Part shown: positions 53,511 to 62,582 of the stretch, in pieces | Position numbering within the stretch: the stretch's first letter is position 1 | Layout: every line of letters begins with the position of its first letter | DNA from: an uncultured Croceitalea sp. | GTDB taxonomy: Bacteria; Bacteroidota; Bacteroidia; Flavobacteriales; Flavobacteriaceae | Assembly (NCBI GenBank): GCA_947495075.1 | Contig: CANLXH010000002.1 | Coordinates: 744,001-808,000, forward strand | Direction of reading: 5' to 3' | DNA: 64,000 nucleotides | Program-made: the position numbers and the translations under genes | The notes under the pieces: model-generated | What the model saw: the letters and a program-made list of their open reading frames with translations, nothing else | Database searches by the model: none | What the model was told of the DNA's origin: nothing

Positions 53511-55364
53511 CTATACTATATCTTTAATGTTTTCTTTAACCCATTTCAAGCAAGCCTCAAAGGTTTTAAAGATGTGTTCTTGGGGGATTAAATCTGGAAT
53601 AATATCAATTTTTTCCATCATCAGCCTAGGTTGGTTTTGGATATCTACTAATAACACAGTTATGGTGTTTTTTTTTAGTTCTTGTACTATCTCTTCCATA
53701 GTATATAACCCAGATTGATCCATATAGTGCATTTTATCCATTCGAATAATCACAGTATTTGCCGTATCGGGAATTTGATCAGCTAATATTTGAAACTCAT
53801 TATTTGAACCAAAAAATAAAGGACCATTTGCATGCTTAATAAAGACTTCTTCTTTTAATTTGGATGGAAAATCTTTTTCATCTGCCCATGGAACTTCTTC
53901 TAAAGACGCAATGTTGGAGCGTTCTGCAGTAAGATCTCCAATTTTTTTCATAAATAAAAGAGAAGCAAAAACAAGTCCAATACCTACAGCATATACCAAA
54001 TTCCAAATAGATGAAAGCACAAATACTAGCACCATAATTATAACTTCTGAGCTTAATTTTAAGGGTCCAAATTTGATGTCTTTTGGTAAATAGGGTATGG
54101 CTTTAAGACCTTTATAATCCATCACGCCAATACCAACGGTAATTAAAATTCCTGCTAATACTGCTGCGGGTATTTGCGATGCCACAGGACCTAGTGCGAG
54201 TAAAATTATTAGAAGGAGTACAGCTGCAATCATACCTGAAAGACGAGTTTTACCACCAGACTTTATGTTAATTACGGTTCTAATAGTTGCACCAGCTCCT
54301 GGTATACCTCCAAATAGGGCTGCAATACTGTTCCCTATACCTTGTCCAACAAGTTCCTTATTTGGTTTGTGCTTAGTTTGCGTCATATTATCTGCGATAA
54401 CAGAAGTTAGCAGGGAGTCTATTGCTCCTAAAAGGGCTAATGTTAATGCCGTAAAAAAATAGGGTAGGATATTTCCAATTTTAAATTTGGTAAATATTTC
54501 AAAATTTGGAACTGGAAGACCACCCGGAATTTCTTGGATTGGTCTATAATTTAGACCAAAACCATAGGCAATACCAGTGACGACTACCAAGGCTACTAAG
54601 GTACTGGGTATTGCTGTTGTAATGCGTTTAAAGCCGTAGATTATAATAATGGTAACAAGGGCCAAAACAAATTCTAACCAATTAATATTTTTAAAAGCAT
54701 TCCCTAAAACCTTAAAAGTACCCAGAACACCAGATGCATTATTAGCAGCTAAAGTTTCGGCTTCCTTTAAGATAGCAGTTTCTGTTATCGTCTCCGCTTT
54801 TACAATGGTCTGTTTAAAATCTTCTGGTGTTAGGAAACGGTCTTCTTTATTCTCGGCTAGAAAGCTTTCTAATATTTTTTCCTTGGCTGCTGGTTTGAAT
54901 TGAGTTACATATTCTGAATCTTCTTTTGGGTAATAGCCAATCGCAGGGAGTATTTGTGTGACCAAAATAATTATTCCAATAGCAGTCATAAATCCAGAAA
55001 CTACAGGATAAGGAATATACTTTATGTAGGTGCCAAGACCCAAACCTCCTAGGGCTATTTGCATTAAACCTGCTAGCAGGAATACGGTTAAAATAATAGG
55101 CAATGCTTTTGAAATATCACCTTCATTTAAAGCAATGATACTTGCTATGGCAATCATACTCACCGCAGTCATCGGGGCCGTCGGACCTGATATTTGTGTA
55201 TTTGTACCCCCGAATAAGGCCGCAAAAAATGCTATGAATATGGCTCCATACAATCCAGCACTTGGACCAAGACCAGAACTTACACCAAAAGCTAATGCCA
55301 ATGGCAATGCAACAATACCTGCAGTTATTCCTCCAAAAAGATCTCCTTTTATGTGTTTGAACAT
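53511..55364 (-). CDS. SulP-family anion transporter with STAS domain and large insert
   Basis: A 617-residue SLC26/SulP transporter. It begins with the family signature GDLFGGITAGIVALPLALAFGVSSGLGP and TQISGPTAPMTAVSMIAI. It ends in a STAS domain (about residues 500-610, VIIRMDKMHYMDQSGLYTMEEIV). Between two membrane helices there is an unusual hydrophilic insert of about 80 residues (around 145-225, with YYPKEDSEYVTQFKP). Its position next to carbonic anhydrase and a second SulP gene suggests bicarbonate rather than sulfate as substrate; inferred from context only. Confidence 0.9.
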   Translation of the reverse strand: MFKHIKGDLFGGITAGIVALPLALAFGVSSGLGPSAGLYGAIFIAFFAALFGGTNTQISGPTAPMTAVSMIAIASIIALNEGDISKALPIILTVFLLAGLMQIALGGLGLGTYIKYIPYPVVSGFMTAIGIIILVTQILPAIGYYPKEDSEYVTQFKPAAKEKILESFLAENKEDRFLTPEDFKQTIVKAETITETAILKEAETLAANNASGVLGTFKVLGNAFKNINWLEFVLALVTIIIIYGFKRITTAIPSTLVALVVVTGIAYGFGLNYRPIQEIPGGLPVPNFEIFTKFKIGNILPYFFTALTLALLGAIDSLLTSVIADNMTQTKHKPNKELVGQGIGNSIAALFGGIPGAGATIRTVINIKSGGKTRLSGMIAAVLLLIILLALGPVASQIPAAVLAGILITVGIGVMDYKGLKAIPYLPKDIKFGPLKLSSEVIIMVLVFVLSSIWNLVYAVGIGLVFASLLFMKKIGDLTAERSNIASLEEVPWADEKDFPSKLKEEVFIKHANGPLFFGSNNEFQILADQIPDTANTVIIRMDKMHYMDQSGLYTMEEIVQELKKNTITVLLVDIQNQPRLMMEKIDIIPDLIPQEHIFKTFEACLKWVKENIKDIV

Positions 55365-55417
55365 AATAGTAATTATTCTAATTTTATTTCTAATCCAAGA
55401 TAGTTATTTTGTGTTAA

Positions 55418-55450
55418 CAAAAAAGACCAATGATATGTTAATCAATGGCC
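55418..55450 (-). terminator. Possible terminator between carbonic anhydrase and SulP genes
   Basis: Imperfect 10-bp stem GGCCATTGAT/ATCATTGGTC (55450-55441 and 55434-55425 on the minus strand) with one mismatch and one G-U, then TTTTTTG. Termination may be partial. Confidence 0.5.
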
Positions 55451-55478
55451 TTTAGAAAGTTTCTGCTAATAATCTATA

Positions 55479-56105
55479 TCACATCCAATGGACTTTTCCG
55501 TCAGCAATATCATACATTGCACCTACAACAGCAATTTCTCCATTGTCTTCCATCTCTTTTAGAACACTGCTTCTATGTCTAATGTCTTCAATAGCCATCT
55601 CTACATTTTTTTTGGAAACGGCATTAACAAAATCAATATTCTTAGAGGTACGTTGTTCATCATCGGCAGGCTGCTTTACAGCGGCCACTGCAGGCTCTAT
55701 TTTGTGTATCAATGCCGTTAGGTTTCCTAGTCGGGCATGATCACAAGCACCTTTAACCGCACCACATGCGGTATGTCCAAGTACTACTACTAACTTTGTA
55801 CCTGCCAGTTTGCAAGCAAACTCCATACTTCCTAAAATATCTTCGTTTACAAAGTTTCCTGCGATACGAATACTGAAAACATCCCCTATACCTTGATCAA
55901 ACAATAATTCGGCAGAGACTCTAGAATCAATACAATGCAAGACTGTAGCAAATGGATATTGCCCAGAAGCCGTATCAGAAACCTGACTATTTAGATTTCT
56001 ATTGGCCATTTGATTATTTACGAATCTTTCGTTACCGTCTTTTAAAGCTTGCAACGCAGAGGCAGGAATCATTGCTGCCTGTGTTTCTTTTGTTTGTGCT
56101 TTCAT
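55479..56105 (-). CDS. Beta-class carbonic anhydrase
   Basis: Interconverts CO2 and bicarbonate. 208 residues. The zinc ligands are Cys in LHCIDSRVSAELLFDQG (with the Asp-Arg dyad) and His plus Cys in VLGHTACGAVKGAC. No signal peptide is evident, so it is cytosolic. It is 2 bp downstream of one SulP gene and upstream of another. Confidence 0.95.
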   Translation of the reverse strand: MKAQTKETQAAMIPASALQALKDGNERFVNNQMANRNLNSQVSDTASGQYPFATVLHCIDSRVSAELLFDQGIGDVFSIRIAGNFVNEDILGSMEFACKLAGTKLVVVLGHTACGAVKGACDHARLGNLTALIHKIEPAVAAVKQPADDEQRTSKNIDFVNAVSKKNVEMAIEDIRHRSSVLKEMEDNGEIAVVGAMYDIADGKVHWM

Positions 56106-56107
56106 AA

Positions 56108-57688
56108 TTATGCTGATGTTTTTGGTCTTAGTTTAAAAAATTCTATATAACTAGGTGGATTTTCCACAATACCTCGTTCAGAAATTAACTTTATGTTGAT
56201 ATTCTTGTTTTTGGCTTTGGTCGAAAAATCCTCTAATATCTCAATGATGTCGTTATCAAGGTATCTTGTTTTTGTAACATCAAGTTCGAGATATGAATTT
56301 TCTGGAAGTTTATCCAGTTCTTTTAAAATTGCACCTTTGTTAAAAAAGGTTACTTCTTCAGCCAAGGTCATTTTAATTTTTCCATCATCAACATCCTCTC
56401 CTTCAATATGTAAGAAATGCGAGTTTTGATAGCTTTTTATTAATATTACAACTATGCCAACGGCAAGGCCAATACCGATTCCCCAAAGTAAATCTTTGAA
56501 CACAATTACCAATACGGTTGTTATGAAAGGTAAAAACTGTTTCCACCCAAGTTGATACATTGTTTTGAAAAGCTTTGGTTTAGCTAGTTTATAACCAACA
56601 ATAAATAGTATTGCCGCTAAAACAGACAACGGAATCATATTCAGTAAGGTTGGAATTAGCATCACTGAAATCAATAGAAAGAACCCATGAATAATAGCAG
56701 AAGCTTTTGTCTTTCCTCCAGATTGAATATTTGCGGAACTACGCACGATTACCTGCGTTATAGGGATACCTCCTATAAGACCAGAAACAATGTTTCCTGC
56801 ACCTTGGGCTAATAGTTCACGATTAGTTGGTGTAACGCGTTTCTCAGGATCTAATTTATCCGTAGCTTCAACACACAACAATGTTTCTAAACTTGCTACC
56901 AATGCAATAGTGAAAGCCGTTAACCATACAGCTGGGTTAGTAATGGCAGCAAAATTTGGAAAACTAAATTGTGCTAAAAAAGAACTAGCATCTTCTGGAA
57001 CAGGTACACTAACCAAATGATCTGCTGATATTGCAAGCGTTTCATTGTCTTTGGTGAAAACATAAAACAATATTCCTATAACAACAGCTACAAGTGGACC
57101 TTGAACTAGCTGAAATAGCTTCCCTTTTTTAGAAAGCACATTGCTCCACAACAACAGAATGCCTAGACCAATTATAGCTATTAAAGTAGCTCCAGGACTT
57201 ATGTTGTTTACAGTTTCTAAAATTTCAGAAAATGTATTCTTTCCATCTATTTGAAAGAATGCAAAATCTCCCTCTGGATCGGGATCATAACCAAAAAAGT
57301 GCGGGATTTGTTTCAGTATAATAATGATACCGATACCTGTTAACATACCTTTAATCACAGAAGAAGGGAAATAGTAACCGATAATACCTAAACGAAGTAC
57401 TCCAAACAGTAACTGAATGGCACCACCTAAAACTACGGCTACTAGAAAGTTTTCATAACCTAATGTGGCTATTGCAGCTAACACAATAGCAGCCAGTCCT
57501 GCTGCGGGACCACTTACCCCAATTTGTGAGCCACTTAAAGCGCCAACCATAATACCTCCTATAATTCCAGCGATTAAACCTGAAAAAAGCGGAGCGCCAC
57601 TAGCAAGTGCAATACCCAAACATAAAGGTAATGCTACAAAAAACACCACAATACTTGCGGGCAAGTCTTTTTTAATATTCTTAAACAT
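56108..57688 (-). CDS. SulP-family anion transporter with STAS domain
   Basis: A 526-residue SulP transporter lacking the long insert of its neighbour. N-terminal DLPASIVVFFVALPLCLGIALASGAPLFSG with GSQIGVSGPAAGLAAIV is typical of the BicA-like group. The C-terminal STAS domain contains YLELDVTKTRYLDNDIIEILED. Its stop is 2 bp from the carbonic anhydrase start, so the two are certainly co-transcribed. Most likely Na+/bicarbonate symport or CO2-linked anion uptake, by context. Confidence 0.9.
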   Translation of the reverse strand: MFKNIKKDLPASIVVFFVALPLCLGIALASGAPLFSGLIAGIIGGIMVGALSGSQIGVSGPAAGLAAIVLAAIATLGYENFLVAVVLGGAIQLLFGVLRLGIIGYYFPSSVIKGMLTGIGIIIILKQIPHFFGYDPDPEGDFAFFQIDGKNTFSEILETVNNISPGATLIAIIGLGILLLWSNVLSKKGKLFQLVQGPLVAVVIGILFYVFTKDNETLAISADHLVSVPVPEDASSFLAQFSFPNFAAITNPAVWLTAFTIALVASLETLLCVEATDKLDPEKRVTPTNRELLAQGAGNIVSGLIGGIPITQVIVRSSANIQSGGKTKASAIIHGFFLLISVMLIPTLLNMIPLSVLAAILFIVGYKLAKPKLFKTMYQLGWKQFLPFITTVLVIVFKDLLWGIGIGLAVGIVVILIKSYQNSHFLHIEGEDVDDGKIKMTLAEEVTFFNKGAILKELDKLPENSYLELDVTKTRYLDNDIIEILEDFSTKAKNKNINIKLISERGIVENPPSYIEFFKLRPKTSA

Positions 57689-57763
57689 AAAAAAATAATT
57701 TTAGCCTTCTTAATTATTTCATTTGAAGACAGTTGAAGGAATAATTTTAAAAAAAGTTGAGAA

Positions 57764-58069
57764 CTAAACCAAATTTTTAGGAGGAGGGAGTACTATATCG
57801 GCAGAAAAATCTGAGTACGAAAGTAAAGAAGTTTGACTTTTGGTTATCTCTTTAAAAAGAGAAAAACTACTTTTTTCAACACTATTTGAAAAAAATAATT
57901 CTTTTTGATCAAACTTTTTTTCGGACTCTTTATTGTTGTTTTCTTCTTCATTAAAATCCATTGCTAGAATATTGTCAGAACTAGATTTACATAATATTTC
58001 AATAGAAGGCGCAAGAATAGATATGACCAACATTATCGATAATAATGAAAAAGTAAAAGATTTAAGCAT
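57764..58069 (-). CDS. Small exported hypothetical protein
   Basis: A 101-residue protein with an N-terminal hydrophobic segment (FSLLSIMLVISILAPSIEIL), an acidic Asn/Glu/Lys run (DFNEEENNNKESEKKF) and a C-terminal Pro motif (IVLPPPKNLV). This combination occurs in short flavobacterial proteins of unknown function. It lies upstream of the SulP gene and downstream of BatE on the same strand. No reaction can be assigned. Confidence 0.7.
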   Translation of the reverse strand: MLKSFTFSLLSIMLVISILAPSIEILCKSSSDNILAMDFNEEENNNKESEKKFDQKELFFSNSVEKSSFSLFKEITKSQTSLLSYSDFSADIVLPPPKNLV

Positions 58070-58129
58070 TTAAAAATTTCTAAAAAATAAAGATAATAGT
58101 AAAGCTATTGAGATTTTGTTAAATCTACG

Positions 58130-58891
58130 CTAAAAAACCTTCAACAGTTTTAAACTTTCTGAAGGAATCCAACCGGTTTGTCCGTCTGCAATCTTAATTT
58201 TCATCCAATCGTTGAGCTCTTCAAGCACGTTTACCTTAGTGCCCTCATGCAAAGTAAATATGCGCTCACTACGATTATTAGGTTCTGAAGTTATAGCAAC
58301 TTCGCGTTCAAAAATAATAGCAGGATTATTAGCATTATATGCGTCATATTGCAAATACGCAAAACTTAAAGAGGTTACGCATAAAAGCAGCGCTAAAATA
58401 CTTATGATAAAAGAAATACGTTTTTGTATTGCAATTCTCAAAAGATAATATGCTAGATAGGCAAGTACAAATAGAACTATCATCCCGATACTGAAATAAG
58501 CCCATTGGTCAAAAGAGAATTTCCCAATTATGGTACTATAAAACCTTATCATAGCACTTTCAGGCATTTTGTCAATAGCATCTAGGCGCATATTTTGAGC
58601 ATATCCTAAATTATTAAGTATTTCTGGGTCGTTTGGTTTTAAAAGCAAGGCTTTTTCGTAGTAATAAATACTTGGACCAATTTCATCGCGCTTGTAATAG
58701 GCATTAGCCATATTAAAATATAGTTCAGCAGAGTGTTTCCCATTGTCAACTATCTTTTTATAATATTCAATAGCTTTTTCAAACTCACCGGCGTTGTATG
58801 ACTCTGTAGCACGAGTAAATAGAACTTCATTCTGTGCAGATACGCCAGTAATAAAAAATAAAACCAAAATAACAAGTATATTTTTCATCAT
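58130..58891 (-). CDS. batE: BatE-type TPR protein with SH3-like domain
   Basis: A 253-residue exported membrane protein. A signal peptide (LVILVLFFITGVSAQ) is followed by TPR units (SYNAGEFEKAIEYYKKIV, AYYKRDEIGPSIYYYEKAL). Two membrane helices (about residues 132-152 and 158-178) precede a C-terminal bacterial SH3-like domain (GTKVNVLEELNDWMKIKIADGQTGWIP). Last gene of the Bat cluster; its ATG overlaps the BatD stop by 4 bp. The Bat system is linked to aerotolerance and stress in Bacteroides, but its mechanism is unclear. Confidence 0.85.
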   Translation of the reverse strand: MMKNILVILVLFFITGVSAQNEVLFTRATESYNAGEFEKAIEYYKKIVDNGKHSAELYFNMANAYYKRDEIGPSIYYYEKALLLKPNDPEILNNLGYAQNMRLDAIDKMPESAMIRFYSTIIGKFSFDQWAYFSIGMIVLFVLAYLAYYLLRIAIQKRISFIISILALLLCVTSLSFAYLQYDAYNANNPAIIFEREVAITSEPNNRSERIFTLHEGTKVNVLEELNDWMKIKIADGQTGWIPSESLKLLKVF

Positions 58892-60666
58892 AATTGCTTG
58901 TCTATTTGAGAGATTACTTCACTTGCTTTGTCATAATCCTGCTGCATTTGAACATCTGTAAAAGGGCTATAACGAGCTAGTTCACAGTTTTTAAGTAAGT
59001 TGATAAAATCCTCTATTGTTATTAAATCAACTTTTTTTCCTGTTAAGAGCGATGTGATTTTTTCTTTGCTAAATTCTGATGTTTCGATTTTAAGTTTAGC
59101 CTTTAGATAGTTGTGTAGGCCTTTTTCCAAAGCGATATAAAAATTAGCTTCATTACCTAATTCTTTTCTAGCTGTAGATAGGTACTTCCTAGCAAGTCGA
59201 TTTGCCTTTTTTGCTTTGTTCCCAACAATATCTTGTTCTTTTTCTTTGCGCTTTCTGTAAAGCAAGATGAATAAAGGTATTAGTAAAAGTGGGCCTAAAA
59301 GGAATAAGTAAAACTTATTTGAGCCAAAGAAATGGTTGCTGTTTATTGAGGTAAGATTAGTTTTAACTTTAATAAAATGGAATTGTTTCCCTGTTGGTAC
59401 AACTAATTTTTGATTGGAGATATCTGCTGCAATATTAGCATTAGTGCCTTCTGGCCCCTCCATGACATTAATGATTATTTCATCTGAATTAAGCGTGTTA
59501 TATCTTCCCGTTTTTGGATTAAAATAACTGAAAGATATACTAGGTATTGGATACTTGCCTCTATAAGATGGCACAACAGTATAATTATTGGCAACCTTAC
59601 CTTCCATACCTGAAAGTGTAGTTCTTACACTTTCATCAAATTCTGGTTCATAAACTTCAAGAGCACTTGGGAGTTCAGGTTTTGGAAGTTGGAATAATTT
59701 TAGATTTCCTTTACCGGAGACCTCAACTCTTGCTTGTAAAGATTCCGAAGCGTTTAAAGCGCTTTTACTAGTAGTAACAGAAAATTCAAAATCACCAACT
59801 GCTCCACCAAAATCAGCAGGTTTTCCAGCTTCGGGAAGATTTTTTACATTTAAAGTTCTTTTGCCAGCAGATACTGTTTTTTTGGCTTGCTTAAATATTT
59901 TACCACCAAAGAAATCTCTCCGGTTTGTTGGAACATCCACATAGATTTCTAATGCAAGCGGCTCAATAGTTAGCGTACCTGCTTTTTGTGGATATAAGAC
60001 AACTCGCTTTAGAATAACACTTCTAAATGGTTTCCCATCATAGGTTGCATTTTTGGTATCGTATCTTTTTACGGGTATATCTTGACTCCAAAAATTATTA
60101 TATTTTGGACTATCTAGAGGTCTAAAATTAGTAACACTAACTGATGGACTTATGTATAATTTATAGACTACAGTAACAGCCTCATTTAGATAAGGACTCC
60201 CTTTAGAAACTTCTGCTACTAAATGTAGATTTTCGTCCGCGATATCATCCGCGGTTTTTGGAGCATTTGGATTGGCAACTGCTCCAGTTATTTGAACTTT
60301 TTTTGGAAGTGTCTTATAAGTTTTACCATCAATCTCAATAGTGGCTTGACCTATTTCAAAATTACCCGTATTTATTGGAGTAAGAATGTAACCGTAAGAT
60401 TTTGAAAAGCTTCTTTTACCATTTATCCATGAAGAGCTTATGGACTGTGAAGGCCCCATAACAACTTTAAAACCATTAAAGTTTGGAGGATTAAAGTTGT
60501 CACCATCTTTGTTCATGGTAAACTCAACCCGTAAACGCTCATTAACACCTAACTTCTGTTTGCTAAGTTTCATTTCAAAAGTAATTTCATCCTGAATAGG
60601 AGTAGTATTACCAATTAGAAAAACAGGCAGGAATAAAAATAGATATGTGAAGAATAGACTTCGCAT
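58888..60666 (-). CDS. batD: BatD family protein
   Basis: A 592-residue exported protein with multiple beta-sandwich domains. ATG 60666 overlaps the BatC stop by one base and begins a signal peptide (LFFTYLFLFLPVFLIG). The early segment DEITFEMKLSKQKLGVNERL is the BatD start. A membrane helix lies near residue 440 (FYLFLLGPLLLIPLFILLY), with a cytosolic tail rich in Lys/Glu. Part of the Bat complex in the cell envelope. Confidence 0.88.
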   Translation of the reverse strand: MRSLFFTYLFLFLPVFLIGNTTPIQDEITFEMKLSKQKLGVNERLRVEFTMNKDGDNFNPPNFNGFKVVMGPSQSISSSWINGKRSFSKSYGYILTPINTGNFEIGQATIEIDGKTYKTLPKKVQITGAVANPNAPKTADDIADENLHLVAEVSKGSPYLNEAVTVVYKLYISPSVSVTNFRPLDSPKYNNFWSQDIPVKRYDTKNATYDGKPFRSVILKRVVLYPQKAGTLTIEPLALEIYVDVPTNRRDFFGGKIFKQAKKTVSAGKRTLNVKNLPEAGKPADFGGAVGDFEFSVTTSKSALNASESLQARVEVSGKGNLKLFQLPKPELPSALEVYEPEFDESVRTTLSGMEGKVANNYTVVPSYRGKYPIPSISFSYFNPKTGRYNTLNSDEIIINVMEGPEGTNANIAADISNQKLVVPTGKQFHFIKVKTNLTSINSNHFFGSNKFYLFLLGPLLLIPLFILLYRKRKEKEQDIVGNKAKKANRLARKYLSTARKELGNEANFYIALEKGLHNYLKAKLKIETSEFSKEKITSLLTGKKVDLITIEDFINLLKNCELARYSPFTDVQMQQDYDKASEVISQIDKQL

Positions 60667-61541
60667 TACCAATCTTTTTCGTTTTTAACTTTAGCTCCTC
60701 TTACTTTTTTAGCATCAATCTTCTCTTGTACTTTTTTTTCTTCATTCTGCATAGCCTCTAATAAATTCTGAACCTGTTGTTTTGAGAGTTGATTAGGACG
60801 AGGTTTCTTCTTTTGTTCAGGTTTGTCTCCTTCATTTGGTTTTTTCTTTTGCTCCTTTTTTTCATCGCCATCACCCTCTTTATTTTCTTCAGGCTTTTTT
60901 TCACCCTTATCCCCATCGTCACCTTCATCTTTATTTTGGTCGTCTTTTTGATCGCCCTCCTTATCTTCTTTGTTGTCGCCTTCTTTATTCTGGTCTTTAT
61001 TTTCTTCCTCTTTTTTGTCTTTATCGTTCTTGTCGTCCTTATTTTGGTCGTTTTTCTGCTCGTCTTGTTGCTTTTTTAATAGTTCCTTAGCTAGGGCAAG
61101 ATTATAGCGTGTTTCTTCATCTGTTGGATTAGCACGCAAAGCTTCTTTATATGCTTCTACCGCTTTTTCATACTCTTTGTTTTGCATAAACACATTACCC
61201 ATATTATGATAAGCTTTGTGTTTTTCACCTTTTGAAGCTGCTTTTTCACCAGCCTGTTTAAATTTTCCAAAGGCTTCTGAAAAACTTTCTCTATTGTAGT
61301 AAGCACGACCTAGATTGTATGGAGCAGCTATATTTTCAGGACTTTTGGAAATGGCGCGCCTGTAGTCTGCCTCTGCATTTACAAAGTCGTTTTGGACTAA
61401 ATTCTCGTTTGCTTCGTAAGTAATGTTTTTAGATTCGCGCAATGCTTTTTCAGCTTCTCGTTGTGCTTTTTTATCCTCTTCTTGTGCTTGGAGGCAAAAT
61501 GGTATTAAAACAACTACTAAAATTACTTTTATCCTATTCAT
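60666..61541 (-). CDS. batC: BatC-type TPR protein with charged low-complexity tail
   Basis: About 291 residues. ATG 61541 (MNRIKVILVVVLIPFCLQ) begins a signal peptide; ATGs at 61547, 61550 and 61553 lie just upstream, inside the BatB end. TPR repeats (VNAEADYRRAISKSPENIAAPYNLG in pieces, AYHNMGNVFMQNKEYEKAVEAYK) occupy the first half. The second half is almost pure Lys/Asp/Glu/Asn/Gln (about residues 180-260). Such tails are common in BatC and produce hydrophobic frames on the other strand that are not genes. It overlaps BatB by 8 bp and BatD by 1 bp. Confidence 0.85.
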   Translation of the reverse strand: MNRIKVILVVVLIPFCLQAQEEDKKAQREAEKALRESKNITYEANENLVQNDFVNAEADYRRAISKSPENIAAPYNLGRAYYNRESFSEAFGKFKQAGEKAASKGEKHKAYHNMGNVFMQNKEYEKAVEAYKEALRANPTDEETRYNLALAKELLKKQQDEQKNDQNKDDKNDKDKKEEENKDQNKEGDNKEDKEGDQKDDQNKDEGDDGDKGEKKPEENKEGDGDEKKEQKKKPNEGDKPEQKKKPRPNQLSKQQVQNLLEAMQNEEKKVQEKIDAKKVRGAKVKNEKDW

Positions 61542-62580
61542 CATCATGTTCATTAAAAAGATTCAACTTTTTTAACCACTTGGTTTTTCTATCTAATAAG
61601 AAAATGTCTAAAAATAGAAATAATAGTCCGATACCCAGAAACCATTGAAACTGGTCTTTATATTCTGCAAATTGTTTTGCCTCGAACTCTTTTTTATCCA
61701 TTTGGTTTAATTCTTCTTTAATAAATTCTACAGCTTCTTCCGTGTTTGAACCATTAATGTATTGTCCATTTCCTTCTTGAGCGATGGCATCAAGAACTGC
61801 TTCATTAAGCTTAGTTATTACTACTTCTCCTTGTGCGTTTTTCTTTAAACTTTCAACTACGCCTCTTCTTTTTATTGGAATAGGGGCGCCTTTGGGTTTG
61901 CCAACACCAATAGTAAAAATTCGAATACCGTTTTCTGTAGCTTTTTCTACAGCGTCTATGGTAGTGCCCTCAGAATGGTCTTCCCCATCAGAAATGATAA
62001 ACAAAACGCGATTGGTTTGTTCTGCGTCGTCATAAAAAGTAGTCGCCAGTTCTATTGCCGAATTGATAGCTGTTCCTTGGGAAGAAAGCATATCTGTATT
62101 CATACTTTGCAGAAACATTTTTGCAGCTCCGTAATCTGTTGTAATGGGTAATTGGGGATATGCCTGTCCTGCATAAGCAATAATACCAATACGGTCACTA
62201 GCTAATTGATTAATAATTTCTGAGACTAATCGTTTAGATTTTTCAATACGATTAGGTGCAATATCTTCGGCGAGCATACTTTTAGAAACGTCAACAGCAA
62301 ATACAATATCTACTCCTTCGCGTTTTACAGTTTCTAATTTTGTTCCAATTTTTGGATTAACTAAACCTAAGGTTAAAAAAGTAATTCCAAGTAACAAAAA
62401 GATGAGCTTTAAGGTAGATTTAAAACTTGATTTTTCTGGAGCTAGACGTTTTAGTAATTTGGTATCAGCAAATTCACGTTGTTTACTTTTTTTCCAAACT
62501 TGCAACAATAGGAAAAGTAATACCAATACTGGAATAAGTCCCAGCAGATAGAAGTATAATTTTTCGTCGAATTGCACCAT
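61534..62580 (-). CDS. batB: BatB-type VWA membrane protein
   Basis: A 348-residue protein with an N-terminal membrane helix pair, a VWA domain (MIDAS motif VFAVDVSKSMLAEDI with DxSxS) and a C-terminal membrane helix (FQWFLGIGLLFLFLDIFLLD). It begins 2 bp after BatA. The VWA domain faces the periplasm or cytoplasm and presumably binds a partner metal-dependently. Part of the Bat operon. Confidence 0.92.
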   Translation of the reverse strand: MVQFDEKLYFYLLGLIPVLVLLFLLLQVWKKSKQREFADTKLLKRLAPEKSSFKSTLKLIFLLLGITFLTLGLVNPKIGTKLETVKREGVDIVFAVDVSKSMLAEDIAPNRIEKSKRLVSEIINQLASDRIGIIAYAGQAYPQLPITTDYGAAKMFLQSMNTDMLSSQGTAINSAIELATTFYDDAEQTNRVLFIISDGEDHSEGTTIDAVEKATENGIRIFTIGVGKPKGAPIPIKRRGVVESLKKNAQGEVVITKLNEAVLDAIAQEGNGQYINGSNTEEAVEFIKEELNQMDKKEFEAKQFAEYKDQFQWFLGIGLLFLFLDIFLLDRKTKWLKKLNLFNEHDDE

Positions 62581-62582
62581 TT

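Noticed and set aside
60789-61090. Long hydrophobic frames on the plus strand opposite batC
   Set aside because: They are the reverse complement of the Lys/Asp/Glu-rich tail of BatC, a composition artefact.
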